A DNA stretch of 64,000 bases from Agriotes lineatus (taxonomy: Eukaryota; Arthropoda; Insecta; Coleoptera; Elateridae): positions 42,662,466 to 42,726,465 of the forward strand of contig OW679197.1 of the NCBI GenBank assembly GCA_940337035.1. The letters run 5' to 3'. The notes beneath the pieces are model-generated. The model ran no database searches. It saw only the letters and a list, made by a program, of their open reading frames with translations, and had not been told where the DNA came from. Shown here piece by piece: positions 35,280 through 45,083 of the stretch. Position numbers and translations under genes: made by a program. Position 1 is the stretch's first letter, and every line of letters begins with the position of its first letter.

Positions 35280-35700
35280 CAGTAGGAGCCAAAAAGGCGC
35301 GTAAAGGGAATGTTCAGTGGTTTGCCCACGAAGGTGGTATTCACAAAAAAAAAATGCCACCTAAGAGTTTCAAGAAAATTGAGAGATGCAGTAACAGCAA
35401 TTGGCATCATTTTCGCGAAAGAAGTGATTGGTACTTTCACCAAAACCTGCTCAGTATTCTCATCCCATCCAGGATATTTTTGTCCAGTCTCCGTTAAGGC
35501 CCAGCAGGACTCCCCGCGATTTCTGGCTGTTCCCAAAATTAAAATCGACCTTGAAAAGAACGAGATTTGAGGACATGTAGCGAATCAAGGAAAACACGAC
35601 GAAGTAGCTAAAGGCTATTCCAAACGCCGAGTATGAAAATTGTTTGAAAAGGTGGAAGGAGAGCTACTTCTTCATAATACAGGACATTGTCTTATTGAAT
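35280..35700 (+). pseudogene. Mariner transposase, C-terminal remnant
   Basis: The plus frame at 35480-35680 reads QSPLRPSRTPRDFWLFPKLK, the mariner P-Y-S-P-D-L-A-P-x-D-F-W-L-F-P segment with its catalytic aspartate, followed by STLKRTRFEDM, an in-frame stop, RIKENTTK, another stop and LKAIPNAEYENCLKRWKESY, the usual end of mariner transposases. Upstream in a neighbouring frame is ERSDWYFHQNLL, corresponding to the second catalytic segment (normally HQDNA or HHDNA), here with the aspartate lost. The gene is broken by stops and a frameshift. It borders the RTE-like copy at 33440-35060. Confidence 0.68.
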
Positions 35701-35734
35701 CCACGTTTTGCTTATGTGTGTGCTTGGGCTGTAG

Positions 35735-36250
35735 TTGAAACTCAGCTCTCACACCATCTCATCGAGTCCTACTGAATGCCTCATATCGGGATTTTCGTCT
35801 TTCACTATCTTTACCAGTTTGTTCCTGTCATTCTGTCTGTTGGTCTCTCCATTGTCATCGTCTGCGTTTTATTCATCGATATTTTCTACAGTCGTTTTAT
35901 GCTTGAAGAGCATTCACTAAATATCATCCTCAGATTCAGCTGTTAATACAACATCGTCTGTGGAGTAAGTATTTGTTTTTGTTGTTTTGCAACATGTAGT
36001 CGATTTTGGTGCCTTTTACGCTATCAATGATTCAATGTTGAAAAGAGTGGGACTTAAGCTATCGCCTTGTCTAATTCCGACATAGAGTGGGGCCTTATGC
36101 TATAGTACTCCCATTTGTTTTATAGGAGTATTGTTGTTTAGTTCTTTTAATCTACAATGTACATGATGTTCTAGTAGCAGCTGTACATATAATGTTACTA
36201 AACTGGACTCGGCTCAGATGCTTATGTGAAGTCTACAACGTTTATTATAT
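35735..36250 (-). pseudogene. RTE-like RT fragment around the catalytic box
   Basis: Minus-strand reading gives VGIRQGDSLSPTLFNIE near 36090-36040, then DSVKGTKIDYMLQNN, and after a frame change TDDVVLTAESEDDI near 35960-35925, where TDD replaces YADD. These are RT motifs in order. The piece belongs with the connector at 36720-37529 and endonuclease at 40898-41336 on the same strand, interrupted by a MITE and the Penelope element. Confidence 0.65.
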
Positions 36251-36378
36251 TGCAGGAATTTAATTAACATTCACTGTTTATCTATTTTCAGACATAATTT
36301 TTGTTAATAGTTTTGCTACGCAGCACAGGATAAATATTTCTTTGTAGTTGGTGAGTTCTATTTTAGTCAAGCTTTCGT

Positions 36379-36672
36379 AATCTGTAGCATTTTTTGTTGA
36401 CATAGAACTGTAAAAAAAATTTTTAAGTTTAAAATTCACTTTCGACATCTTTAACTTATCCCGTGGCTATTTCAATGTTACCTGCGAATTTAATGTATCA
36501 AGTTGGTTTAAATTACAATTTTTGCATATTTGTGTAGCTAATGATTAGAATGTTAGTCACATGAACTAATAATTCAGTTAATTGTAGTTCAAACGTACTT
36601 AGTCTTAGAAAGGGCAGTGTAGACAGTATTTTTCATGGGCTCCTGCGATCAAATTTATTTTTGATCTCTCAG
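36379..36672. mobile_element. Tc1/mariner-type MITE, copy 2
   Basis: From AATCTGTAGCATTTTTTGTT the sequence follows copy 1 (29962-30213) in the same orientation through TTCACTTTCGACAT, TGGTTTAAATTAC and GATTAGAATGTTAGTCACATG, then continues with a longer right end finishing GGCTCCTGCGATCAAATT...GATCTCTCAG before TA. The right end is the inverse of copy 1's left end. The left terminal repeat is missing. It lies inside a decayed RTE-like element. Confidence 0.65.
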
Positions 36673-36719
36673 TATTTGTCCTCCATTATTCTGGCATCTC
36701 CAGTATGTATGATTTTTTA

Positions 36720-37529
36720 GAATACAATTGTCAATAATTTTTCTAATTCGGCCTCACCTTACTCTAGAATGCCATTAGTTGTTTGGTCGATACATGGCGA
36801 TTTTCTATTTTTACCTGGATTATTGCTGTTCTAATATCTGCCTGGGTTATATCTATCGCTTTATTGTCGTTTTCTATTTGGCTATTTCCAGATGTATACT
36901 CGTCATGGTCATTAGTCAAAGTTGTTACAGATGTTTGATGATATAGTTGCCGGAAATGCTCCATCCACTCATTGTTTGTAATTGTGGCTGTTTGCACGTG
37001 GGATTTGTTTACAGACTTCTTTCTAAAGCTATCCCAAAAGTCTTGGAATATGCTCTTACCATAAATGTGGAGAGGCATGTAATTTCTTAATTCACAACTA
37101 CTGGCAGCTACTGAAAAATGGCAAGAAATTACATGCCTCTCCAAATTCATGCCACGAACAGATTCCAAAACCTTTGGGAGACTCGTTGCATCGCAGAATA
37201 TTCTATACCTTCTTTTGTCTTCATATATATCATGCTGCATATCCATAGTAGGTTAGGTTTTTCTGTTTCCAATGGATTTAGTTGCATCGAAGTATATTGT
37301 GGGCTGTGACTTAGTTTATCCCATGGTTTTTCTTCGTCATCATCTGCATTTATTTTGTTCAAGATAATTTTCTGTCTCAATCTTTTGTTTGTACACATGC
37401 TTCGTACATTCATTAATGAAGGACTCGATACGATTTATTTAATGGGATATATTTGTTCATTTTGTTTATGTAGCATTATGTTGAATTGGTACATAGTACC
37501 AGACTATTTCCGGATTTCACATCTAAAGC
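36720..37529 (-). pseudogene. RTE-like element, connector between endonuclease and RT
   Basis: The minus frame from 37246 reads ITNNEWMEHFRQLYHQTSVT, then NSQIENDNKAIDITQADIRT and a worn Q-V-K-x-x-x-S-x-G motif, ending near 36764. This is the conserved connector that precedes the RT in RTE-like ORFs (the EWxxHFxxLY box and the A-I-x-x-x-K-x-x-K-S-P-G start of the RT). Stops occur upstream of it. A 20-bp inverted repeat lies inside (37068-37143). The Penelope element is inserted at its right end. Confidence 0.72.
37068..37143. repeat. Inverted repeat with 20-bp perfect arms
   Basis: TGGAGAGGCATGTAATTTCTT (arm starting 37068) is repeated inversely at 37123-37143, separated by about 35 bases. 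It sits inside the RTE-like coding remnant and so probably arose by a local inverted duplication. Confidence 0.85.
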
Positions 37530-37589
37530 TGATGTTTTAATTAGAAGCAATAAAACGCAGTAGTCTTCTCCACGTACATTTATTAAAAA

Positions 37590-37630
37590 GGCGACATGTT
37601 TCGAAGCCAAACTGGCTTCATCTTCAGGCC
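37590..37630 (-). ncRNA. Hammerhead-ribozyme-like motif in the PLE 3' terminal repeat
   Basis: Minus strand: GGC, then CTGAAGA (core C3-A9 with A at the free position 7), one extra base, stem II GAAGCCA/TGGCTTC closed by a 3-base loop, GAAAC, a very short stem III (ACATGT), the cleavage-type base C, and GCC, which pairs with the first GGC as stem I. This is the type I layout reported for PLE ribozymes. The extra base between A9 and stem II is unusual, so activity is uncertain. Confidence 0.6.
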
Positions 37631-38062
37631 AAAATGATCATCTACAGAGGCGTATGGTTAACAATAGTGTACAATGTAAAGAGAATAACTTACTGGTTAA
37701 AAACAGGTGAAACCACGTGTTCAAATTTTAGGTTAAGTTGAAGTTATGCGCTGAAGGCGAGGTAGTAATACAAAAATTCACAAAGAACACCACATCGGAG
37801 AAGAAAATTAATTCAATAACCAGCAAACTACGTTATAAAGATCGTTGTACTGGTTATTACATCAAAATTTAACATTTAACAAATAGCAAGTAAAATAGCG
37901 ACCATTCTCTGACGGAGAAAGCACTAGAATGGGAAATTTACGGTCAGTACAAAATAACTAGAACCAGATCAAAAGTCCCTAAATTCAATGACACTGAAAT
38001 TACCAGAGAGGGTCAGAAAGTAAAAGAACAAAGTTAAAACCAAAAAGGCAAAGACAAAACAA

Positions 38063-40639
38063 CTATTTAATATTGAGGAAAATATAATTAGTATCAAAAT
38101 CTGTGACTTCATTGAGTCTGTATTCATTATTGTTGGACATAATTTCAAAAATTTCTAGTAAATTCAACAACCTACCTTTATTAGCTATATGTAAAATTTT
38201 ATAATCTTTATTAGGATCAAAGTTGTGGTTATGTTCCAAAATGTGATTAGCAAAGGCTGATTTATTAGGTTGGTCGACATTAAAGTTGTTGTTTTTAATG
38301 CAAGCAGAATGTTCTTTGATTCTTTTTTTGAAAGTACGTCCAGTCTGACCAATGTAAAAGCAGTTGCATGACGAGCAGTCGAGACGGTAGACACCAGATC
38401 TATCTAATAAAGGGGTGGGATCTTTATTGAAAACTACCAATTTCTGAAGGGAATTGGTAGTAGAAAAAGAAATTTGAAAATTGTATTTACTCAGTATGTT
38501 TTTAATGGACATTGAGATAGTACCGTAATAAGGGATTGAATAAAAAGTTTTGTTATCCAGGTTATTGATAGGGGTTAAGTTTGTAGAAAATTTAATACGG
38601 AGTTTATAATAAATAGGTAGAATGAGTTGAAGAGGATAACCGTTTTTGATAGCAATGTATTTAATGATGTTAAATTCATTGTTGAAGTTTTCTATGGACA
38701 TAGGAATTGAAAGTAAACGTCTGAACAAAAATTGAAAATTAGCAAGTTTATGGGATAAGGGGTGAAAGGAGGAATAAGGGATAGTATGGTCAGTACACCT
38801 GGGCTTCCTATAAATACTGAAATTTAAAAAATTAGTTGTAGAACTATTGTTTTTAGTAATCAAAATGTCTAGAAAAGGTAAAGAATTATTGTGTTCAATT
38901 TCAAAAGTAAATTTAATATTAGGGTGTACTGAGTTTAGCCAGGTGATATAATCATCAATATTAGGGTTATTAGAATTAAAAATAACCAGGATATCATCGA
39001 CGTACCTGCCCCAATAAATAATGTTATGAGTAAAGGGGGCTTCAATGAAAATTTTGTTTTCAAGGTTATTCATAAAAATTTCAGCTAGCAGAGGTGATAG
39101 GTTAGATCCCATGGCCAAACCAGACTTTTGTTTAAAAAATGAAGAGTCAAATTTGAAAAAGTTTTGTGATAAAGCTAAGTTTAAACAAATGAGTAAAGTT
39201 TCAACTTGGTTGTTATTAAGGTCTGAATCAAAAAGCATTTCTTTTAATAAAGACACACATTCATTAGAAGGAATGCTAGGAAAAAGGTTGGTTACATCAA
39301 AAGAACAAAGAGTGAAATTATTAGGTAAGTTTAATTTTGATAAAGTTTTTGTAAGTTCTATGGAGTTTTTTATGGCAAATTTAGGTTTGAAATTAGTGAC
39401 GTTACGAATTAATTTGTTGAGCCAAGAGGTAATGACCGATACTGGGGTGTTGGAAAAGGAAACAACGGGTCTGATAGGGATGTCAGGTTTATGAATTTTA
39501 GGGAGGCCATATAATTTAGGAATGGAAGGGTTCATAATGAGTAAACAAAGGGGGTTAATATTTAAAGATTTAATAATATCAAAATGGTCTCTAATCGTCT
39601 GTCTGACTGCTGTAATGAAACTGGGAAGAGGGTCTTTATTAAGAATTTCAAAATCAGGAGAATCAAGAAAATCACAGACCTTGTTAATATACTCGCACTT
39701 GTCTAAAATGACAAGGCAGTGACCTTTGTCAGCCTTAGTACACAATCAATTGGATTCTTTAATTTTCTTTGAGAGAATATAAGTTGTTTTGTTTAAAATG
39801 TGTGCATTATTCGAATTAGGTAAAGTTTTTTTGTAGTTAGAAATTTTTCTACTAATCTCAGCCCTAACAAGGTTCGGATTATCAATGCCTGAAGACAAAA
39901 TGACTTTCTCAGAGTGAATGGCTAAATCATTAAGGCACTTATGATTGACGTTACATACCGGGTTGTTCTTTAAGCCCTTGTCTAAAATGTCCATCTCAGT
40001 GTCACTAAACTGTACATTGCTAAGATTTAAAGTTCTGTTGTGGAATTTGAAATTAAAATTAAAATTAGTAGAAACAGGATTAATATTCGAATGGGGAGTC
40101 TTGCAATCAGAGTCAGAATAAATCAAATTAAAATCCCTAGAACCAGAAGGGTTGTAAGAATGAAATTGTTTAATCTTGGGATTATTGTTTTTGGTGGAGT
40201 GATTAAAATTGAAATTTTTAAAATTTTTAAGTCTTAAGTTCTTGAGTTTTTTGCAAAGTTTAGAATGAATATTGTTGCCAAAGTGGTATAGGTTATTTTT
40301 AATTCTGATTTGCAAGAGATCCCACTCGAAAGGATGAAATTGGTTAGATAAAAACAAGTGCAATTTATAAATTTCCAAAGATAAAGAATCTCGAATGCGA
40401 TACCAGTGTTGGATTTCCTTCTCAAGCCAGATCTTCTTGGCGGCATTGATGGCAGCTAAAGCAGGGGTGCTGTTAGCGTTAGATCTGACGTCGATGAATG
40501 TGGGCGTCAGGTGCTCTTTTTTACATGTACTGTTGAACCAAATGTTAAGTTGTGACCTCTTAAACTTCTTGGAAAGGTTTTCAAAGCGACGGACCAAGGT
40601 AGCTCGACTGGCTGTATTAACAGGGAGGTGATCCATCAT
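38063..40639 (-). pseudogene. PLE polyprotein: reverse transcriptase + GIY-YIG, one internal stop
   Basis: From ATG at 40639 the frame runs 297 codons, meets a single TGA (39746-39748), then continues in the same frame for 560 codons to a stop at 38063, about 857 residues, close to a full-length PLE ORF. The first part is an N-terminal region rich in Asn, Lys and Phe. After the stop come TKADKGHCLVILDK, IPKLYGLPKIHKPD, CSFDVTNLFPSIP (motif A), GLAMGSNLSPLLAEIFM (motif B) and YVDDILVIF (catalytic box, 38993-39004). The C-terminal part holds the GIY-YIG endonuclease: GVYRLDCSSCNCFYIGQTGR near 38400-38340, followed by KKRIKEH and the HILEHNH segment with a histidine. All RT and nuclease signature residues I can check are present. 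The lone TGA could be a mutation, a sequencing error or a readthrough site; nothing around it marks readthrough. Confidence 0.88.
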
Positions 40640-40883
40640 GCTGATAGTGGAGGTGTCTTAATTAGAAGCAATAAAACGCAGTAGTCTTCTCCACGTACAT
40701 TTATTAAAAAGGCGACATGTTTCGAACATACGCCTCTGTAGATGATCATTTTGGCCTGAAGATGAAGCCAGTTTGGCTTCGAAACATGTCGCCTTTTTAA
40801 TAAATGTACGTGGAGAAGACTACTGCGTTTTATTGCTTCTAATTAAGACACCTCCACTATCAGCATGATGGATCACCTCCCTG
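40621..40883. repeat. Snap-back inverted repeat at the PLE 5' end
   Basis: Arm 40621-40726 (CAGGGAGGTGATCC to TTCGAA) is repeated inversely and, as far as I can see, identically at 40778-40883. The 51-base spacer (40727-40777) is the remaining terminal-repeat DNA, also inverted. The left arm includes the ORF's start codon. The junction is the palindrome TTCGAA, suggesting template switching on the nascent strand during reverse transcription. Confidence 0.92.
40753..40793 (+). ncRNA. Hammerhead-like motif in inverted orientation at the PLE 5' end
   Basis: The same 41 bases as the minus-strand motif at 37590-37630, but on the plus strand, because the 5' end of the element is a snap-back inverted copy. 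It begins GGCCTGAAGATGAAGCCA and ends GAAACATGTCGCC. Antisense to the element's own transcript. Confidence 0.58.
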
Positions 40884-40897
40884 GTGATGTTTTAATT

Positions 40898-41336
40898 CCT
40901 AATGATATAATCCATTATAGAGCCTTGCCCACGAGAGTTAGACCATGTGTATTTATTTATCTTGCCATTTACGCGAAGAGAGGATAATATTTATCTGCAA
41001 GTCATTGTGTGCACACAATTCTCGAGTTCATATCACCCATAATAGTGTTTTCATTGTTGTCTATTCGGATCAATATCTCCTGCAGTTGTTCGAAAAATGG
41101 TTCCCTTTCTTCCCGTGGTTTACTGATGTTTGAATGCATACACGCTCACAATGTAGTGTGCAATTATTGTCTTTCGTTTATTTATTTTATATTATCGATA
41201 TGCTGATTGTATATTTCAGGTACATGCGCACAAGCAGTCCAGTTCACCTTTTGGCTCTTATTTTTTCTGTGCGACTGTATATTAGGATGTAGTTTTGGTA
41301 TCTAGCTGCGTTTGCATGTCTTCTTGATTTCTTCGA
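40898..41336 (-). pseudogene. RTE-like endonuclease fragment
   Basis: Minus-strand reading gives TIIAHYIVSVYAFKHQ, then PREEREPFFEQLQEILIRID, NNENTIMGDMNSRI (the GDFNxRxG box, with M for F), and SNSRGQGSIMDYIIRN (the W-S-x-x-G-x-x-S-x-I-D-Y-I box). It is followed across the Penelope insertion by the RTE-like pieces at 35735-37529, so all three are probably one element. It contains stops and frame changes. Confidence 0.68.
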
Positions 41337-41366
41337 ATAAATAGACGTCAAGTGCATGGTTATTTG

Positions 41367-42705
41367 TAGAGAGCGGATTTTTAAGCATTAAGCTTATCCT
41401 GAATATTAAAAGCAGGAAAATGATTTTTAAAATTGTTTACGAATTGCAGGAAGTTGAAGTATTTGACATTAACTTTTTAATGCCTTTTTTGCTTTTTTAC
41501 GTTTTTTATGCATATTTCGGATTATTGTGCTTATAAGTACTTATTTTTAGGGTTTTAGTTTTTTGCATTTATTTTCCGCGTAATTCATTTTATAATCAAA
41601 TATTTCAATGTGGTTTGTTTGCGAGCATATTTTTGCTTGCATGCAGTATGGGAAGGGGCTTAAAAAAGCAATTAGTACAGTGGTTTTCTAAGAATTCCTA
41701 AAAAAACTCGGGTATTTTAGTTAACACACACGTAGAAAACTCGTTTATTCTTCGTTTTGTATGATTTTAATTTTTAAAAAAATATATACAGACGAGCGAT
41801 CTGGGGAATAGTTATACGCCTATGATCCTTTGTATCAGAGGCCATAATGAATTAAACTATGAAAACAATAAATTATTTTGCAAAGCTTGTATTGAAACGG
41901 TAAGAGTTTATAAAGTTTTTTAAAATTATTTACATAAGTACTAAAATTTTGATTCAGTGAGACAAAAAAAAAACGTCATTCCACATGTAAAGACCACTCT
42001 GCATCAAGAATCATTAAAGAAGTATAAAAATTAACCAAAACAACAGACAATTGTGACTTCGTTTGAATCTACTTCAGGTAACAGGGAACAAGCACAGTTT
42101 AATTTCGATCTTTGCAAAATTTAACATACCACTGAAAAGTGACAAAATGTTCTTAGATAAATATTGTCACATGCACGTTCCCGATGAAAGCACCTTGCGA
42201 AAAAAATTTTTGTTAATAGTTTCAAAGATGCTGTTTGTGCAGTACCTAAGATTTTGAGATTGATTCGATTATTGTAGCAAATTTACATTATGCTCCAATA
42301 ACTTATGTTGACGTAGAAAGAAGTTTTTCTACATATAAGAACATTTTAAGTGAAAAGCGACAAAATTTAACAATGGAGCATTTAAAACGATATTTAATAA
42401 TTAACAGTTTTCTGAAAGACTATTTTTTAGTGCCCCAGCTTTCTATTTTTTGTGTTACATTTAAACTTTTTCTATGAATTGTGTTTGCATTTGATTTGTT
42501 TAGTGTCACATTACATACTATTTTCCAGAATTATATTCATTAGTTAATTAGGTACAATGAATAAACTAGTTTTTTTTCATTTATGACGTTTTTATGATAA
42601 CGCTTTTTTGTAAGAGTTAATGCTTTTGTTGCTTAAATTAATGCTCTTTTAAACATTTTTACGGATTTTTAAGCGCTTTAAATGTACTTATAATTCCGCT
42701 CTCTA
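41367..42705 (+). mobile_element. hAT transposon with perfect 8-bp target duplication
   Basis: The element starts TAGAGAGCGG and ends CCGCTCTCTA, a 10-bp perfect terminal inverted repeat, flanked by the direct repeat GTTATTTG (41359-41366 and 42706-42713), the 8-bp duplication expected of hAT elements. Subterminal DNA on both sides carries repeated TTTTTAAGC/TTAATGC-type words. The interior encodes a broken transposase on the plus strand. At 1.3 kb it is shorter than an autonomous hAT element. Confidence 0.87.
41862..42440 (+). pseudogene. hAT transposase remnant (CGGBP1-like type)
   Basis: Pieces in order on the plus strand: NNKLFCKACIETV near 41880 (first zinc-ligand cysteine pair), KKYKN and QQTIVTSFESTSGNREQAQF near 42020-42100, then after a frameshift FNIPLKSDKMFLDKYC and HVPDESTLRKKFL (42121-42210), and finally APITYVDVERSFSTYKNILS and LTMEHLKRYLIINSF (42290-42410), the C-terminal dimerisation segment found in most hAT transposases. 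The order resembles short hAT proteins related to CGGBP1. The central catalytic region is largely missing, so this copy could not transpose itself. Confidence 0.78.
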
Positions 42706-42713
42706 GTTATTTG

Positions 42714-43098
42714 TTTCAATTATAACTTCCTGGCCCTTTTTGGTCCATGAAGAGTCTCAGTATTATTTTTCCTTTACAGATTCTCTTTCCGTTTACGCGC
42801 CGTGTCGTTTATATGTAAGTTCCGTCCTGGTTCCGAGGTTTTTGTGCCTTATGCATTATTATTTTTGCTGTGCAAGCAGCTAACGTAACTTGCAAACCCT
42901 CCACCTTTATCTGGGCTTGGGACCAGCTGGGATGAACCCGACTAAATTCGGAATTCCTCCGAGGCTATTTACTTGTTGTAGCATACGCGTGGATATTTAC
43001 CTGAAAAATCTTGTTTTTATTAAAAAAAAGTTCACACTCAGTGCATCGTCTCAAAAAATGTCATCCTTCGATGAAAAAAGATTAATTGTACGTATATA
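42714..43098. other. Unassigned stretch
   Basis: The minus strand near 42720-42940 reads short lysine/arginine-rich pieces that may continue the RTE-like 5' region interrupted by the hAT element, but I cannot show this. Confidence 0.35.
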
Positions 43099-43883
43099 CA
43101 GTGATCGCCAAAAAGTTGTTATCACATGGAAAAAAAATTATTTGGAGTTTTTTGGAACAACAAAACCATGGCGGCAGCGAAGGTTGAAAAATACTTTCTC
43201 AACACTCGGGCCAAACAAAAATTGTGTCGTAGCATCCGTTATCTGTATATTTTATATAATTGCGAAAAATGCATTTACTAGGCAAAATAGAGAAAAAATT
43301 GTTGAAAATGTGATTTTCTATCTAAATACAAAATTTTGGCTCAAATTTTCAAAAATAATCCTAAATTTGTAGAGCATAAACTGTATAAAGAAAAATCTCG
43401 TCATTTAGACAACTGTAAAAAAATATTTACTGTATTTTTATAAAAGTAATTCATTAACAGGGCTAGATTGGAGTTTTTAGAAGCCATTTAAATAGATATT
43501 AAATACAATTGAAAAATATTTCTCTTAAAAAGCGTCTTGCATCAAAAACGTAAAAATTATGGGAACATTACTTTTCGGTAAATAATAAAAAAAACCTAAA
43601 GGAATAATTGTTTTTTCCAATCACAAATCAAAACAAATGTTTTCTGGCCTTAAGATTGGTCAGTTAGCTAAAACTAACACACGCTAAAACATTAATTGAA
43701 ATCTTACGTAATTTTCGAAAAATAGCACTTTTTGGGTTTTGACAATTTCGAAAAATGCAATTTTCTAACTAAGTAAAAATCACTCAATATATCTGAGAGA
43801 GGCTAAATAGGATTTGAGACAAGCTCAAAATTCGAAAATCAAAATTTTCTCATTTGATGCCGACTTTTTGGCGGCGGTCACTG
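43099..43883. mobile_element. Tc1/mariner-type non-autonomous element A
   Basis: The left end CAGTGATCGCCAAAAAG and the right end CTTTTTGGCGGCGGTCACTG form an imperfect terminal inverted repeat flanked by TA on both sides. The terminal repeat continues inward (ATCACATGG versus CATTTGATG). No transposase is recognisable in the interior; the ORF crossing the left end has no known domain. Confidence 0.62.
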
Positions 43884-43946
43884 TATGTAGCTTCTCCATG
43901 TGGCATCTACATTGGCATCTACATTTGTTTATTTTTGTAACATCTA

Positions 43947-44089
43947 CAGTGATCGCCAAAATGTCGGCATCATATGTAAAAATTTTTCATTTTTGATTTT
44001 TCGAAAAAACTTTACAGCCGTCAAAAGTTTTTGGAAAAATTAAAAATGAAAAATTTTCCCATTTGATGCTTACTTTTTGGAGATCACTG
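43947..44089. mobile_element. Tc1/mariner-type MITE B, 143 bp
   Basis: The ends CAGTGATCGCCAAAATG and CTTTTTGGAGATCACTG are inverses, flanked by TA. Inner words GGCATCATATG and CATTTGATGC, and AAAAATTTTTCAT and ATGAAAAATTTT, also pair, so almost the whole element is one long hairpin. It shares its terminal repeat with element A next door, and together they make an inverted/direct array. Confidence 0.77.
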
Positions 44090-44095
44090 TAGATA

Positions 44096-44139
44096 GTGTT
44101 TTAATTTGTATTAATATGTGTTTTAATTTGTATTAATAT
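44096..44139. repeat. Tandem duplication, 22 bp x 2
   Basis: GTGTTTTAATTTGTATTAAT plus AT occurs twice in direct succession without mismatch. Confidence 0.85.
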
Positions 44140-45083
44140 TCCAACCATCTGATTACTAGTATTTGGAAGTGGTGTACAATGTTTTACTAAAATTTTAATC
44201 TGTTGAAAAGACCACTTACAATTCCCCTCATCGATAGTCACAATTCTAGCTTCATTGTATGTACGATGATACATTTTTAGCTGAAATCAATCTACAAGGG
44301 GCAATTATATATTCATCGTCAAAGCAATCGAAACTGCCCTGAATATGATATTAATATGCGGCGTGTCCTTTAAAACAATCACATTTACTACTGCTTTCAA
44401 GTAAATCAAAAATGTTTGTATGGATTTTCATATGAAAATAAATTATGTAGGCAGTGGCAGTTCGTGAATAATTTTGATGGTAGAGGCAACTACGGTGCCT
44501 TAATGTCAGTTTGACGTATTTGTCCTTACCACGATACGCATACATCATTGTCCCCTCTCATTCTGAAGTACTTTTGAATAAGACGTAAGACTTTTCTTCT
44601 TGTCCAATTTTAGTAACAATAATTGCAGTACCGCCAAGAACACAAAAAATCCGGGGTAGGAGAGGCTGGCACTAGCCTCCTTTGATAAGTACACTCAGTA
44701 GAACAATTATAAACATTCGTAAATGCGGATAATTTAAATTTTTATTTTAAAAATCAACGAATGTGTTTTTACATATGAGTCCGTACTTTTGATAAATATA
44801 CTAGGAATGTTACAGGTTTTTTGTTTGCAACTAGTTCTGTGTTGCTTCCATGACACTCCCTTGCATGATCATTTTTTGTCAAATTTTTTATAACAAAAAC
44901 ATGTTTCTTTTAGATACTCTTTCTAAGTTTCTCGTCCTCTAGTATAGTAAACATTTGCATTATTTTTTTAGTAGTACATTTAAACTATTCCACAGTGTAC
45001 ATTTCGTAAACCGTTCTTTGCAAAGCTCCCAAATAAAAATCATTTGTTCTCCCTTCAGGTTCTTTTTGTTTGAGGGGTTATTA
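44140..45083. other. Gene-free A+T-rich stretch
   Basis: No supportable gene or repeat. Confidence 0.5.

Larger units (their letters stand above)
37543..40884 (-). mobile_element. Penelope-like retroelement (PLE), near-intact
   Basis: A 3.3 kb element on the minus strand flanked by a perfect direct repeat TGATGTTTTAATT (37530-37542 and 40885-40897), a target duplication of 13 bp; because the element's end also reads AATT, the exact border is uncertain by a few bases. It encodes RT plus GIY-YIG endonuclease in one long frame. Its 3' end (37543-37665) carries a terminal repeat with a hammerhead-like motif; the 5' end repeats the same DNA but in a snap-back inverted form (40621-40883), as seen in other PLE insertions. 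It interrupts an RTE-like element (connector at 36720-37529, endonuclease at 40898-41336). The low level of decay suggests a comparatively recent insertion. Confidence 0.92.

Noticed and set aside
35138..35536. Open frame of 132 codons on the minus strand
   Set aside because: It is antisense to the mariner transposase remnant and resembles no protein.
39045..39494. Open frame of 149 codons on the plus strand
   Set aside because: It is a shadow of the Penelope RT, whose minus-strand reading carries all RT motifs.
37543..40884. Direct-repeat LTR retrotransposon
   Set aside because: RT plus GIY-YIG coding and snap-back terminal repeats identify a Penelope-like element; there is no integrase or protease.
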